From NCBI RefSeq assembly GCF_009670965.2, contig NZ_CP073239.1:2031204-2095203 (forward strand): 64,000 bases of DNA, given 5' to 3'. The DNA is from Riemerella anatipestifer. GTDB taxonomy: Bacteria > Bacteroidota > Bacteroidia > Flavobacteriales > Weeksellaceae. Below are positions 49,665 to 56,938 of this stretch, in pieces (the stretch's first letter is position 1; every line of letters starts with the position of its first letter). Under the pieces are notes generated by a model. The model ran no database searches, was not told the origin of the DNA, and was given only the letters and a program-made list of their open reading frames with translations. The position numbers were made by a program, and so were the translations under genes.

Positions 49665-50711
49665 ATGTTACTAAAAATTTCATTACTGTTTATAGGAACT
49701 ATATTAGCATTTTGGGTTAGTGCGATTTGTGGTGGTGGAGCTAGCCTTATACTTATCCCGATACTCAATTTGCTATTACCTTCATCTGTAGTTCCTTTTT
49801 CATTAACGATAGGAACTTTTACCAGCTCTGCTTCTAGGATTGTGGTATTCAAAAAACATATTTGTTGGAAAATATTTTTTTGGTTTGTGCCCTTTTCTAT
49901 TCCTGCTGTATTTTTGGGAGCATTTTTCATAAAGTATATCAATCCTGTCTATTTACAATTGGTGGTAGCTTTGTTTCTTATAGCAAACCTACCCCAGCTA
50001 TTCAAATCAGGAAAACAGCAAAAACAAGACGAAAAACCTTACCCTAAATACATACTAGGCATTATAGGTTTTTTAGCAGGTTTTGTATCTGGTATTACAG
50101 GAGCTATAGGGCTGTTATTTAATCGTTTTTATCTGAAATACGGATTAAGTAAAGAGGAAATTGTAGCAACTAGAGCAGCAAATGAAATTTTTTTACATCT
50201 TATTAAAATCATCATCTATATTCTATTAGGGTTATATTCTAGTACGGCAATTTGGTTGGGTGTGGTAATCGCTATTTCGGCTATTATCTCTTCCTACACT
50301 GTTAAATTTGTACTTCCTTATCTAAGCGAATTTATTTTTAAGAAAATAGGTTATGGAGCTATGGTTTTATCTGGTTTTGTTTTACTTTTTACTACCTCTC
50401 AAAAAATCATTGCTCAAGATAACATTAAACTCTCTAAAAATAATTATGACAATAAAAGTGAAATTCATTTCAAATGGCGAGAAAGTGCTTTTACACTAGA
50501 GTACGCTATAGATGGAGACTTAGAAATAGAACGCCCTATATCACCTGATGAACTTCCTCCTAACTTATTTAAAGAATATCAAAAATTATCAAAATCTTAC
50601 GATTATATAGATTTGGAAAAAGTTTTTAAATTTAACAAAAAACCAAGCTACGAATTTTACTGCTATAAAGGAAATGAACTAAAAAAATATAAATTAAATG
50701 AACAAGAATAA
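49665..50711 (+). CDS. TauE/SafE-family transporter with extra C-terminal domain
   Basis: Residues 1-245 form about eight membrane helices with the family hallmarks WVSAICGGGASLILIP and FVSGITGAIGLLFNRFY. Residues from about 250 form a soluble tail of about 100 residues (YDYIDLEKVFKFNKKPSYEFYCYKG and similar) that reads like a PepSY-like domain. The parental family moves sulphite or small organosulphonates. The tail is unusual for TauE proteins and may be periplasmic. The gene is last but one in the efflux operon. Confidence 0.82.
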   Translation: MLLKISLLFIGTILAFWVSAICGGGASLILIPILNLLLPSSVVPFSLTIGTFTSSASRIVVFKKHICWKIFFWFVPFSIPAVFLGAFFIKYINPVYLQLVVALFLIANLPQLFKSGKQQKQDEKPYPKYILGIIGFLAGFVSGITGAIGLLFNRFYLKYGLSKEEIVATRAANEIFLHLIKIIIYILLGLYSSTAIWLGVVIAISAIISSYTVKFVLPYLSEFIFKKIGYGAMVLSGFVLLFTTSQKIIAQDNIKLSKNNYDNKSEIHFKWRESAFTLEYAIDGDLEIERPISPDELPPNLFKEYQKLSKSYDYIDLEKVFKFNKKPSYEFYCYKGNELKKYKLNEQE

Positions 50712-50724
50712 CACAAACAAAAAT

Positions 50725-51426
50725 ATGACAACTATTGAAAACTATTTAGACAGCCATTACATACACAGAAGTAACTGGCTAAGAGCAGCCGTATTGGGTG
50801 CTAATGATGGTATAATCTCTATTTCCAGTTTGGCAATAGGGGTTGCAGCTGCAAGTACTACGAGAGAACCTATCGTTCTTGCCACTGTGGCAGGTCTAGT
50901 AGCGGGAGCTCTTTCTATGGCAGCGGGAGAATATGTTTCTGTAAGTTCTCAAACTGATACCGAAAAGGCTGATATCGCTAGAGAAATTAAGGAATTAGAA
51001 GAAAACCCTGAATTGGAACTTCAAATTTTAGCTCAGATTTACGAAAAAAGAGGTCTGAAAAAAGATACTGCTTTACAAGTTGCCAAAGAATTAACAGAAG
51101 CTGATGCTTTGGCAGCACATATAAGAGATGAGTTGGGTATCAATGAGATTAGCCAAGCTAACCCTACACAGGCAGCATTAGCTTCAGGAGCTGCATTTAC
51201 TGTAGGAGGTGTATTACCTCTTCTAGTAACCTTATTTACTCCTGTAAAAAGTATGGAATACTTCCTTTACGGATTTACCATTATTTTCCTTGTTATATTA
51301 GGAACTATTTCTGCAAAAACAGGTGGTGCTAATGTAGTAAGAGCCGTATTAAGAATTACACTTTGGGGAACTTTAGCTATGGGATTATCGGCATTAGTAG
51401 GTTATTTATTTGGGGTTAATGTATAA
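50725..51426 (+). CDS. VIT1/CCC1-type iron/manganese transporter
   Basis: The 233-residue protein has the family segments LRAAVLGANDGIISISSLAIGV, LVAGALSMAAGEYVSVSSQTDTE (first metal-binding Glu), and a metal-binding-domain stretch ELEENPELELQILAQIYEKRG. Four to five membrane helices follow. VIT/CCC1 proteins move Fe2+ or Mn2+ out of the cytoplasm. The ATG at 50725 avoids overlap with the previous gene; the ATG at 50698 would overlap it by 14 bp. It closes the metal operon. Confidence 0.9.
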   Translation: MTTIENYLDSHYIHRSNWLRAAVLGANDGIISISSLAIGVAAASTTREPIVLATVAGLVAGALSMAAGEYVSVSSQTDTEKADIAREIKELEENPELELQILAQIYEKRGLKKDTALQVAKELTEADALAAHIRDELGINEISQANPTQAALASGAAFTVGGVLPLLVTLFTPVKSMEYFLYGFTIIFLVILGTISAKTGGANVVRAVLRITLWGTLAMGLSALVGYLFGVNV

Positions 51427-51450
51427 ATAAACTCCATTAAAACTATACTT

Positions 51451-51479
51451 AATAGACTGTCTTTTAGGCAGTCTATTTT
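51451..51479 (+). terminator. Terminator of the metal operon
   Basis: AATAGACTG / CAGTCTATT hairpin with a 9-nt loop and T run. Confidence 0.82.
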
Positions 51480-51554
51480 TAGTTAAAGTATTTTCCTACT
51501 TAGGGATTTAAAAATTTAATATTAAAATAATTATCTTTACGAAAATTTTAGAAA

Positions 51555-52391
51555 ATGATAAACTGGAAAACAGCTAAAGAATACGAAGACATTACTTACA
51601 AAAAATGCAACGGCGTTGCTAGAATTGCCTTTAATAGACCCGAAGTGCGTAACGCCTTTCGTCCCAAAACAACATCAGAGCTTTACGATGCTTTTTATGA
51701 CGCTTACGAAGACCCATCTATTGGTGTGGTATTATTATCAGGCGAAGGTCCTAGCCCTAAAGATGGTGGCTGGGCATTCTGTAGCGGTGGCGACCAAAAA
51801 GCAAGAGGTCATCAAGGTTATGTAGGCGAAGATGGTAGACACAGACTTAATATCCTTGAAGTACAAAGGCTTATTAGATTTATGCCCAAAGTAGTAATTG
51901 CTGTAGTTCCAGGTTGGGCAGTTGGTGGAGGACACTCACTACATGTGGTTTGTGATTTAACTTTAGCCAGTAAAGAACACGCTATTTTCAAACAAACAGA
52001 TGCTGATGTTACCAGTTTTGATGGTGGCTATGGTTCTGCCTACTTAGCTAAAATGGTAGGACAGAAAAAAGCAAGAGAAATTTTCTTTTTAGGTAGAAAT
52101 TACTCCGCACAAGAAGCCTTTGAAATGGGAATGGTAAACAAAGTAGTACCTCACGAAGAGTTAGAAGATACCGCTTACGAATGGGCTCAAGAGATATTAG
52201 CAAAATCGCCTACATCTATCCGTATGCTAAAGTTTGCGATGAATCTTACAGACGATGGTATGGTAGGTCAACAAGTATTTGCTGGAGAAGCAACAAGGCT
52301 CGCCTATATGACCGATGAAGCCAAAGAAGGACGAAATGCCTTTTTAGAAAAAAGAAAACCTGACTTCGGTGAAAATCAATGGATTTCTTAA
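51555..52391 (+). CDS. menB: 1,4-dihydroxy-2-naphthoyl-CoA synthase
   Basis: The 278-residue crotonase-fold enzyme closes the naphthoquinone ring in menaquinone synthesis. Seen: VRNAFRPKTTSEL, the oxyanion segment GWAFCSGGDQKARG, VVPGWAVGGGHSLHVVCDLTLAS, TDADVTSFDGGYGSAYLAKMVG, and the ending EGRNAFLEKRKPDF. The length fits. menA follows at once, so quinone genes are clustered here. Confidence 0.95.
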   Translation: MINWKTAKEYEDITYKKCNGVARIAFNRPEVRNAFRPKTTSELYDAFYDAYEDPSIGVVLLSGEGPSPKDGGWAFCSGGDQKARGHQGYVGEDGRHRLNILEVQRLIRFMPKVVIAVVPGWAVGGGHSLHVVCDLTLASKEHAIFKQTDADVTSFDGGYGSAYLAKMVGQKKAREIFFLGRNYSAQEAFEMGMVNKVVPHEELEDTAYEWAQEILAKSPTSIRMLKFAMNLTDDGMVGQQVFAGEATRLAYMTDEAKEGRNAFLEKRKPDFGENQWIS

Positions 52392-52425
52392 TATAAAAAA
52401 ACATTACTTTTCAATAAAAAATAAA

Positions 52426-53352
52426 ATGAAGCATTGGATACAAGCCGCAAGACTGCGTACACTTCCGTTATCATTAAGCGGAATTATTACGGGAGCTTTT
52501 GTAGCTAAATGGAAACTTAAAGAAACAGGAGGTACTTGGGATATTTGGATTTTAATCCTTGCTCTTTTAGTAACCCTACTCTACCAAATCTTATCCAACT
52601 TTGCTAATGATTACGGCGATGGCGTAAAAGGTACAGATACTAATCGTTCCACCCAAGCAGAAGCTAGGGCGGTAGCCTCTGGAAAAATATCAGCCCAGCA
52701 GATGAAAATGGCGGTACTCATTACGGCTGTTCTTGCTTTTTTAGCAAGTGTAGTCCTGCTATATATTGCATTTTTTCCTAAGTACATTAAAGAATTTTGG
52801 TTCTTTATCGGGTTAGGTGTATTGTGTATCCTTGCGGCTATTGGCTATACGGTGGGCAAAAAACCTTACGGATATATGGGGCTAGGCGATATAATGGTAT
52901 TTATATTTTTTGGATTAGTCTCTGTGGTTGGTAGCTATTTTCTGTTTACTAAGTCTTTGGATTGGGATATTTTTCTTCCTGCTACTGCTGTCGGAATGAT
53001 GAGTGTAAGCGTACTCAACTTAAATAATATGAGAGATATAGAAAGTGATAAAACCTCTGGTAAACATACCCTAGCACTAAAACTAGGATTTAGAAAAGCC
53101 ATGGTCTATCAAATGATACTGATGCAACTGCCTCTCATTTTAGTACTTGCTTTTTTAATGTTAAATCAACTACACGAACGAGGGAATTACTATGCTTTTA
53201 TCGTGATGATTTTGCTATTTCCTATGATGGCACTTAGGCGAAGAATTATGCAAGTAAACGAACCCAAAGAATTAGACCCATTTTTAAAACAAGTAGGCAT
53301 CATTACTTTGGTAATGTCTATACTTTTAGCAGTAGGACTTAACTATTTTTAA
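52426..53352 (+). CDS. menA: 1,4-dihydroxy-2-naphthoate octaprenyltransferase
   Basis: The 308-residue membrane enzyme attaches the prenyl chain to dihydroxynaphthoate. Seen: AARLRTLPLSLSGI, the Asp-rich NFANDYGDGVKGTDTNR motif near residue 65, the second NNMRDIESDKTSGKHTLA motif near residue 200, and eight or nine membrane helices. The ATG at 52426 gives the family N-terminus; the longer frame overlaps menB. Confidence 0.93.
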   Translation: MKHWIQAARLRTLPLSLSGIITGAFVAKWKLKETGGTWDIWILILALLVTLLYQILSNFANDYGDGVKGTDTNRSTQAEARAVASGKISAQQMKMAVLITAVLAFLASVVLLYIAFFPKYIKEFWFFIGLGVLCILAAIGYTVGKKPYGYMGLGDIMVFIFFGLVSVVGSYFLFTKSLDWDIFLPATAVGMMSVSVLNLNNMRDIESDKTSGKHTLALKLGFRKAMVYQMILMQLPLILVLAFLMLNQLHERGNYYAFIVMILLFPMMALRRRIMQVNEPKELDPFLKQVGIITLVMSILLAVGLNYF

Positions 53353-53384
53353 GCAGAAATGAATTTAATAAAAATAATACTACA

Positions 53385-54065
53385 ATGAAAATAAAATTTC
53401 TAGGACAAAACTGTTTTCTATTTTCTTATAAGGGCATCAATATTCTTTCGGACCCTTTCTATAATTATCAAAAAGAAAAATCGGGGTTTGATATTACGAA
53501 AGAAAAAATAGACTATCTACTCATCACTCACGCTCACGGCGACCATATTGCTGATGTACAAGAAGTACTAGACACTTTCCCTAACGCTACTATTATCGGT
53601 CAGCCCGAAATTTGTGCTTATTTTAATCATCAACATAATATTGATATTAACTTAGGTGGTTCTGCCAAGATAGAAGATTTAAAAATCACAATGGTAACCG
53701 CTTCTCATACCAGCTCCTTCCCTGACGGAAGCTACGGTGGCGAGCCTTGTGGATATGTATTTAGATTTGATGATAAAAATATTTATCTCGCGGGAGACAC
53801 AGGTGTGGTTTCGGATATGGGACTCCTAACACCTCTATACGGAACAATAGATTTGGCTATTTTGCCTATCGGTGGGCATTATACTATGTGTGCTAGAAAA
53901 GCAAGTTTTGCTGCTTCGGAACTTATTAAAACCCCTAAGGTTATTGGCTGCCACTTTGATACCTTCCCTCCGATTAGTATAGACCACACTCAAGCCCAAA
54001 ACTATTTTAAAGAGAAAAATGTGGAGCTCGTTTTACCTAACTTAGGGCAAGAGTTTAATTTATAG
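53385..54065 (+). CDS. Metallo-beta-lactamase-fold hydrolase, UPF0173 type
   Basis: The 226-residue protein carries the metal motif THAHGDHIADV near residue 46, LAGDTGVVSDM near residue 128 and IGCHFDTFPPI near the C-terminus. This is the layout of UPF0173 metal-dependent hydrolases, whose substrate is unknown. It follows menA by 32 bp and may be in the same transcript. Confidence 0.88.
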   Translation: MKIKFLGQNCFLFSYKGINILSDPFYNYQKEKSGFDITKEKIDYLLITHAHGDHIADVQEVLDTFPNATIIGQPEICAYFNHQHNIDINLGGSAKIEDLKITMVTASHTSSFPDGSYGGEPCGYVFRFDDKNIYLAGDTGVVSDMGLLTPLYGTIDLAILPIGGHYTMCARKASFAASELIKTPKVIGCHFDTFPPISIDHTQAQNYFKEKNVELVLPNLGQEFNL

Positions 54066-54082
54066 ACCACCATTCTACAACT

Positions 54083-54110
54083 AATCCCTCTACCTCTTTG
54101 GTTGAGGGAT
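54083..54110. terminator. Hairpin terminator between convergent genes
   Basis: AATCCCTC / GAGGGATT with a 12-nt loop; AT-rich flanks. Confidence 0.65.
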
Positions 54111-54125
54111 TCTTAATTCTTCCAT

Positions 54126-54746
54126 TTATTTCTTAAAGCTATATTTTATCCCAATACTGAGTAGACTATTGTTAGGCGAATTAGGGAGAATTTCAAAGAG
54201 ATCCGCTTCATCTCTGTCATTCCCCAAAACAATAGCCTCATAATTCATGTATAAAGCCATATATTTTGAAATAAAATAGCTGCAACCTATTCCTGCATTA
54301 AAAGAAGCATAAAGTTTATCATAATCCGTTGCCTCATTGGGCTGATAGTGGTAGTTGCTCTTCACTTCCTGATTTATGGCTAACCCTAAATTTAAGTTTC
54401 CACTAAAATTTTCTACGATTCGGTATCTCCAAACGAGATTCAAAGGAACCGAAATAACGGCTCCTTCAAAAAAACCTTTTGAACCATCACTCATTGGATT
54501 TATTACCCCTGTTTCAAAATACTTTAGCCTTCCGCTAACGGACCAGTTTTTCGCAAAAAAATATTCTGCTAAAAAGCCCCCTTGCATAAACGACATTTTA
54601 CTCGGAGGAACCGACATTTTTGAATTCAGCCCCACCTCTGCCCCAAAAAACCATCGTCCCTTTGGGTTTATAATTTCTCTTGTTTGCGCCACAATCTCAT
54701 TTGACAACAGCCCCAATACCATCACAAATAATGTTTGATATCTCAT
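54126..54746 (-). CDS. Small outer-membrane beta-barrel protein
   Basis: The 206-residue product has a signal peptide (LFVMVLGLLSNEIVAQ) and short amphipathic strands ending IGIKYSFKK, like an eight-stranded barrel. The start at 54746 is chosen because a -7 box (TACATTTG on the minus strand, near 54768-54775) lies just upstream of it, while the longer frame begins ahead of that box. No ligand or role is evident. Confidence 0.7.
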   Translation of the reverse strand: MRYQTLFVMVLGLLSNEIVAQTREIINPKGRWFFGAEVGLNSKMSVPPSKMSFMQGGFLAEYFFAKNWSVSGRLKYFETGVINPMSDGSKGFFEGAVISVPLNLVWRYRIVENFSGNLNLGLAINQEVKSNYHYQPNEATDYDKLYASFNAGIGCSYFISKYMALYMNYEAIVLGNDRDEADLFEILPNSPNNSLLSIGIKYSFKK

Positions 54747-54886
54747 TGGGGTTATACCTAAGGTAGGCACAAATGTAAAATTGCCTAAACCGCAACAACG
54801 ACCAAAAATATTCGTTTTCATAATCATAAATTTAAAAAAGAGGAGCATTATCACTTAGGAATGCAAGGCAAAATTAGTACTACTTG

Positions 54887-55576
54887 TTAATCATAGTTTT
54901 TTATGAAGTCGTTTAGGTTATTTTCTCTTAGTAATTCATCAATATATTTTCCTCTACTGCTTGTCTTTCTTTGATATGGAGCAAACAAAGAGGTTACTTG
55001 ATTAAATTCTTCGTTAAGTTTCAGAAATTCTGCTTTCTGGGTTTCGTTTAAAAGATGATTTCCGTATTTCCGCTTGAATTCTATCAGTTTTTTAATGATG
55101 ATTTCTTTTTCTACAATCTCTTTTTCAGAAGCATTTATAGTACATATTCCATAAACGCCATTGCAGTAGTGCTTCCATTCTATCTCAAAGATTTCATTTA
55201 GCGCACGCTCCATTTCTTCCTCTCCGTTTTTGAATAAATCGTCATACGCCAACCTATTTTCGTTGTGTTGCATTAAATTTTCAACGAAATTTTGTCTGAA
55301 TGTTTCTTTTATTTCTTCTGGGGTCTTTTTGATACTCTTGTAGTCATTCAACTTTTTAATATGGCTTTTTGAAAAATATTTTTCGGATTTTGTATTGACT
55401 AATCTATCAGATAAAGGCGAAGTTATTATTTCTTGTTTTTCAATAGAATAAGAGTAATTCGGGATAATCTTCTTATTGATTAGCTCTAAAATTTCAATTT
55501 CAGAAAATCCTGTTTTATCAGACAACTCTGCTAATTCTATGAAATTCTCCTTTATGTATTCTGCATCTGTTTTCAT
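54887..55576 (-). CDS. Hypothetical protein, 229 residues, possibly DUF6058-like
   Basis: The cytoplasmic protein begins YIKENFIELAELSDKTGFSEIEILELINKKIIPNYSY, which I associate with DUF6058 proteins, some of them reported beside natural-product genes. A His/Cys-containing WKHYCNGVYGICT segment lies near residue 135 and a charged helical C-terminus follows. The assignment is from memory and not firm. No biosynthetic genes are nearby. Confidence 0.6.
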   Translation of the reverse strand: MKTDAEYIKENFIELAELSDKTGFSEIEILELINKKIIPNYSYSIEKQEIITSPLSDRLVNTKSEKYFSKSHIKKLNDYKSIKKTPEEIKETFRQNFVENLMQHNENRLAYDDLFKNGEEEMERALNEIFEIEWKHYCNGVYGICTINASEKEIVEKEIIIKKLIEFKRKYGNHLLNETQKAEFLKLNEEFNQVTSLFAPYQRKTSSRGKYIDELLRENNLNDFIKNYD

Positions 55577-55795
55577 TTTTTGTTAAAATTAGGGGGAATG
55601 ATTAAATATTGACGAAAGGCTAAACCGAAATAAATCTTAAATTCAATTCAGGCTAACACGCCCACTATTCCAAAGAAAATTAAACCGCCTCGTAGAATCT
55701 TGTTTTTCATATCCAAATTCGTTTGATTTATGGAACAAATATATAAATTTCATAAATACAGACTACATAGCACTCATATTTTTCAATATATTTCA
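55577..55795. other. Gene-free stretch before array B
   Basis: AT-rich sequence upstream of the DUF6058-like gene start and before the tandem array. Only a 20-residue minus-strand frame is seen (55648-55710), too short to support. Nothing else is recognised. Confidence 0.4.
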
Positions 55796-56047
55796 AATAG
55801 AAATGGTATTTTACCAATAACAAATGGATAACGGGCTGTTACAAATCGTATTTTAACTGTAACAAATGGATAATGAGCTGTTACAAATCATACCTTAACT
55901 GTAACAAATGGATAATGAGCTGTTACAAATCATACCTTAACTGTTACAAATGAATAACGGGCTGTTACAAATTCTATTTTAACTGTTACAAATGGATAAT
56001 GAGCTATTACAAATCCTATTTTATCAATAATAAATGAATAATATCCC
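55796..56047. repeat. Strict 21-bp tandem array upstream of the second coiled-coil gene (array B)
   Basis: Eleven clear units, plus a degenerate one at the left, each exactly 21 bp: the CAAAT word starts at 55821, 55842, 55863, 55884, 55905, 55926, 55947, 55968, 55989 and 56010, with a changed copy at 56031. Each unit has a constant half (GTTACAAAT or GTAACAAAT) and a half that strictly alternates between GGATAAYGRGCT and NNTAYYTTAACT types, giving a 42-bp higher-order period. Stops occur in all frames over two units, so it is not coding. There are no cas genes and no unique spacers. Confidence 0.92.
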
Positions 56048-56076
56048 CTATTTGCAAAAAAGATAATAGTAAAATT

Positions 56077-56106
56077 TTGTTTATCAAAAGAAAAAAATTA
56101 AATTTG
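56077..56106 (+). promoter_or_regulatory. Promoter of the second coiled-coil gene
   Basis: TTG at 56077-56079, spacer 19 bp, TAAATTTG at 56099-56106. The array ends 30 bp upstream of the -33 box, so it would not be part of this transcript but would act on the DNA next to the promoter. CGCTCAAAAA lies just before the start codon (56130-56139) and also beside array A (2166-2175). Confidence 0.75.
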
Positions 56107-56147
56107 AGTAGTATTTAATCAAAATTTCACGCTCAAAAATTATTATT

Positions 56148-56843
56148 ATGGAAAAAAATTTAATCGCATCGAACAATGAACAAGAAAAAAGCAAAAAAAG
56201 ACAACGCGTAAGCCTTGAAGAATGGATTTCCCGAATGAAACTCGCTTTCTCAAACGCTAAGTTGCCTGAAATCAATCCGCAGCTGTCGGTTTTGGGCTAT
56301 ACGGAAACCAAGTTGGACGAGCTTTTGAGCCAAGTATCCGCCTTGGAAGCCCTGCATCAAAAACAAAAAAAGGAATACGCCGAGCAGCACGAAGAAACCC
56401 GTAAATTGGAAGAAAAACGCAAAGCCATCGACGAGCAATACAAAACGCATCTGGCACTGTGCCGCGTGTTGTTCAAAAAAGAGGTGAAAGCCACCGCCGC
56501 ATTGGAGCTTAGCGGCACACGCAAAACGGCGTACAGTGCGTGGTATCAGCAGGTATCCAATTTTTACGCCCAACTATTGCAAACGCCCGAGTTCTTGGCA
56601 AAGGTAAAGACCATCAACCTCAAGGAAGCGGATTTGGAAGTGGTAAAAACCCTGTTAAGTGAGGCCGCTGCCCTAAAGGAAAGCCAGAAAAAGGAAACCG
56701 CCGAAGCTCAAAAAGCCACCGAAACCCGCGACCAAGCCTTTGACGAGCTCTACCCTCACTACGCCGACCTCATCGCCTATGCCAAAGCCGTCCTTAGCAA
56801 AGAGCAACATCTGGAAGCTATGGGGATTGTGGTGAAACGCTAA
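56148..56843 (+). CDS. Helical coiled-coil protein of unknown function, paralogue of 1453-2112 (cassette B)
   Basis: The 231-residue product has no signal or membrane segment, a basic N-terminus (EKSKKRQRVSLEEWISRMKLAF) and long Glu/Lys/Ala/Gln-rich helices, for example HQKQKKEYAEQHEETRKLEE near residue 72. It aligns along its length with the protein at 1453-2112 (GYTETK, AALELSG, and a C-terminal QHLEAMGIVVKR). No function is known to me. The coding sequence is clearly richer in GC, especially in third positions towards its 3' end, than the surrounding genome. It has its own promoter behind a 21-bp array and its own terminator. Confidence 0.82.
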   Translation: MEKNLIASNNEQEKSKKRQRVSLEEWISRMKLAFSNAKLPEINPQLSVLGYTETKLDELLSQVSALEALHQKQKKEYAEQHEETRKLEEKRKAIDEQYKTHLALCRVLFKKEVKATAALELSGTRKTAYSAWYQQVSNFYAQLLQTPEFLAKVKTINLKEADLEVVKTLLSEAAALKESQKKETAEAQKATETRDQAFDELYPHYADLIAYAKAVLSKEQHLEAMGIVVKR

Positions 56844-56881
56844 TTTCTTTACCCATGTAATTTTTAAATAATTCCCCTATA

Positions 56882-56917
56882 AAAAAGGGTGGTCTTGAAA
56901 ATAAGACCACCCTTTTT
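56882..56917. terminator. Bidirectional hairpin terminator
   Basis: A perfect 15-bp stem (AAAAAGGGTGGTCTT with AAGACCACCCTTTTT) and 6-nt loop between convergent genes. Confidence 0.93.
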
Positions 56918-56938
56918 ATAATGATTGTAGTATTCTAT

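Noticed and set aside
55648..55710. 20-residue minus-strand membrane peptide (begins MKNKILRGGLIFFGIVG)
   Set aside because: It looks like a signal or membrane segment but is too short, has no clear promoter or ribosome site, and could be chance.
56250..56573. 107-residue minus-strand frame inside the cassette B gene
   Set aside because: It is a by-product of the higher GC content of the sense gene; the Cys/Phe-rich, low-quality sequence has no start signal.
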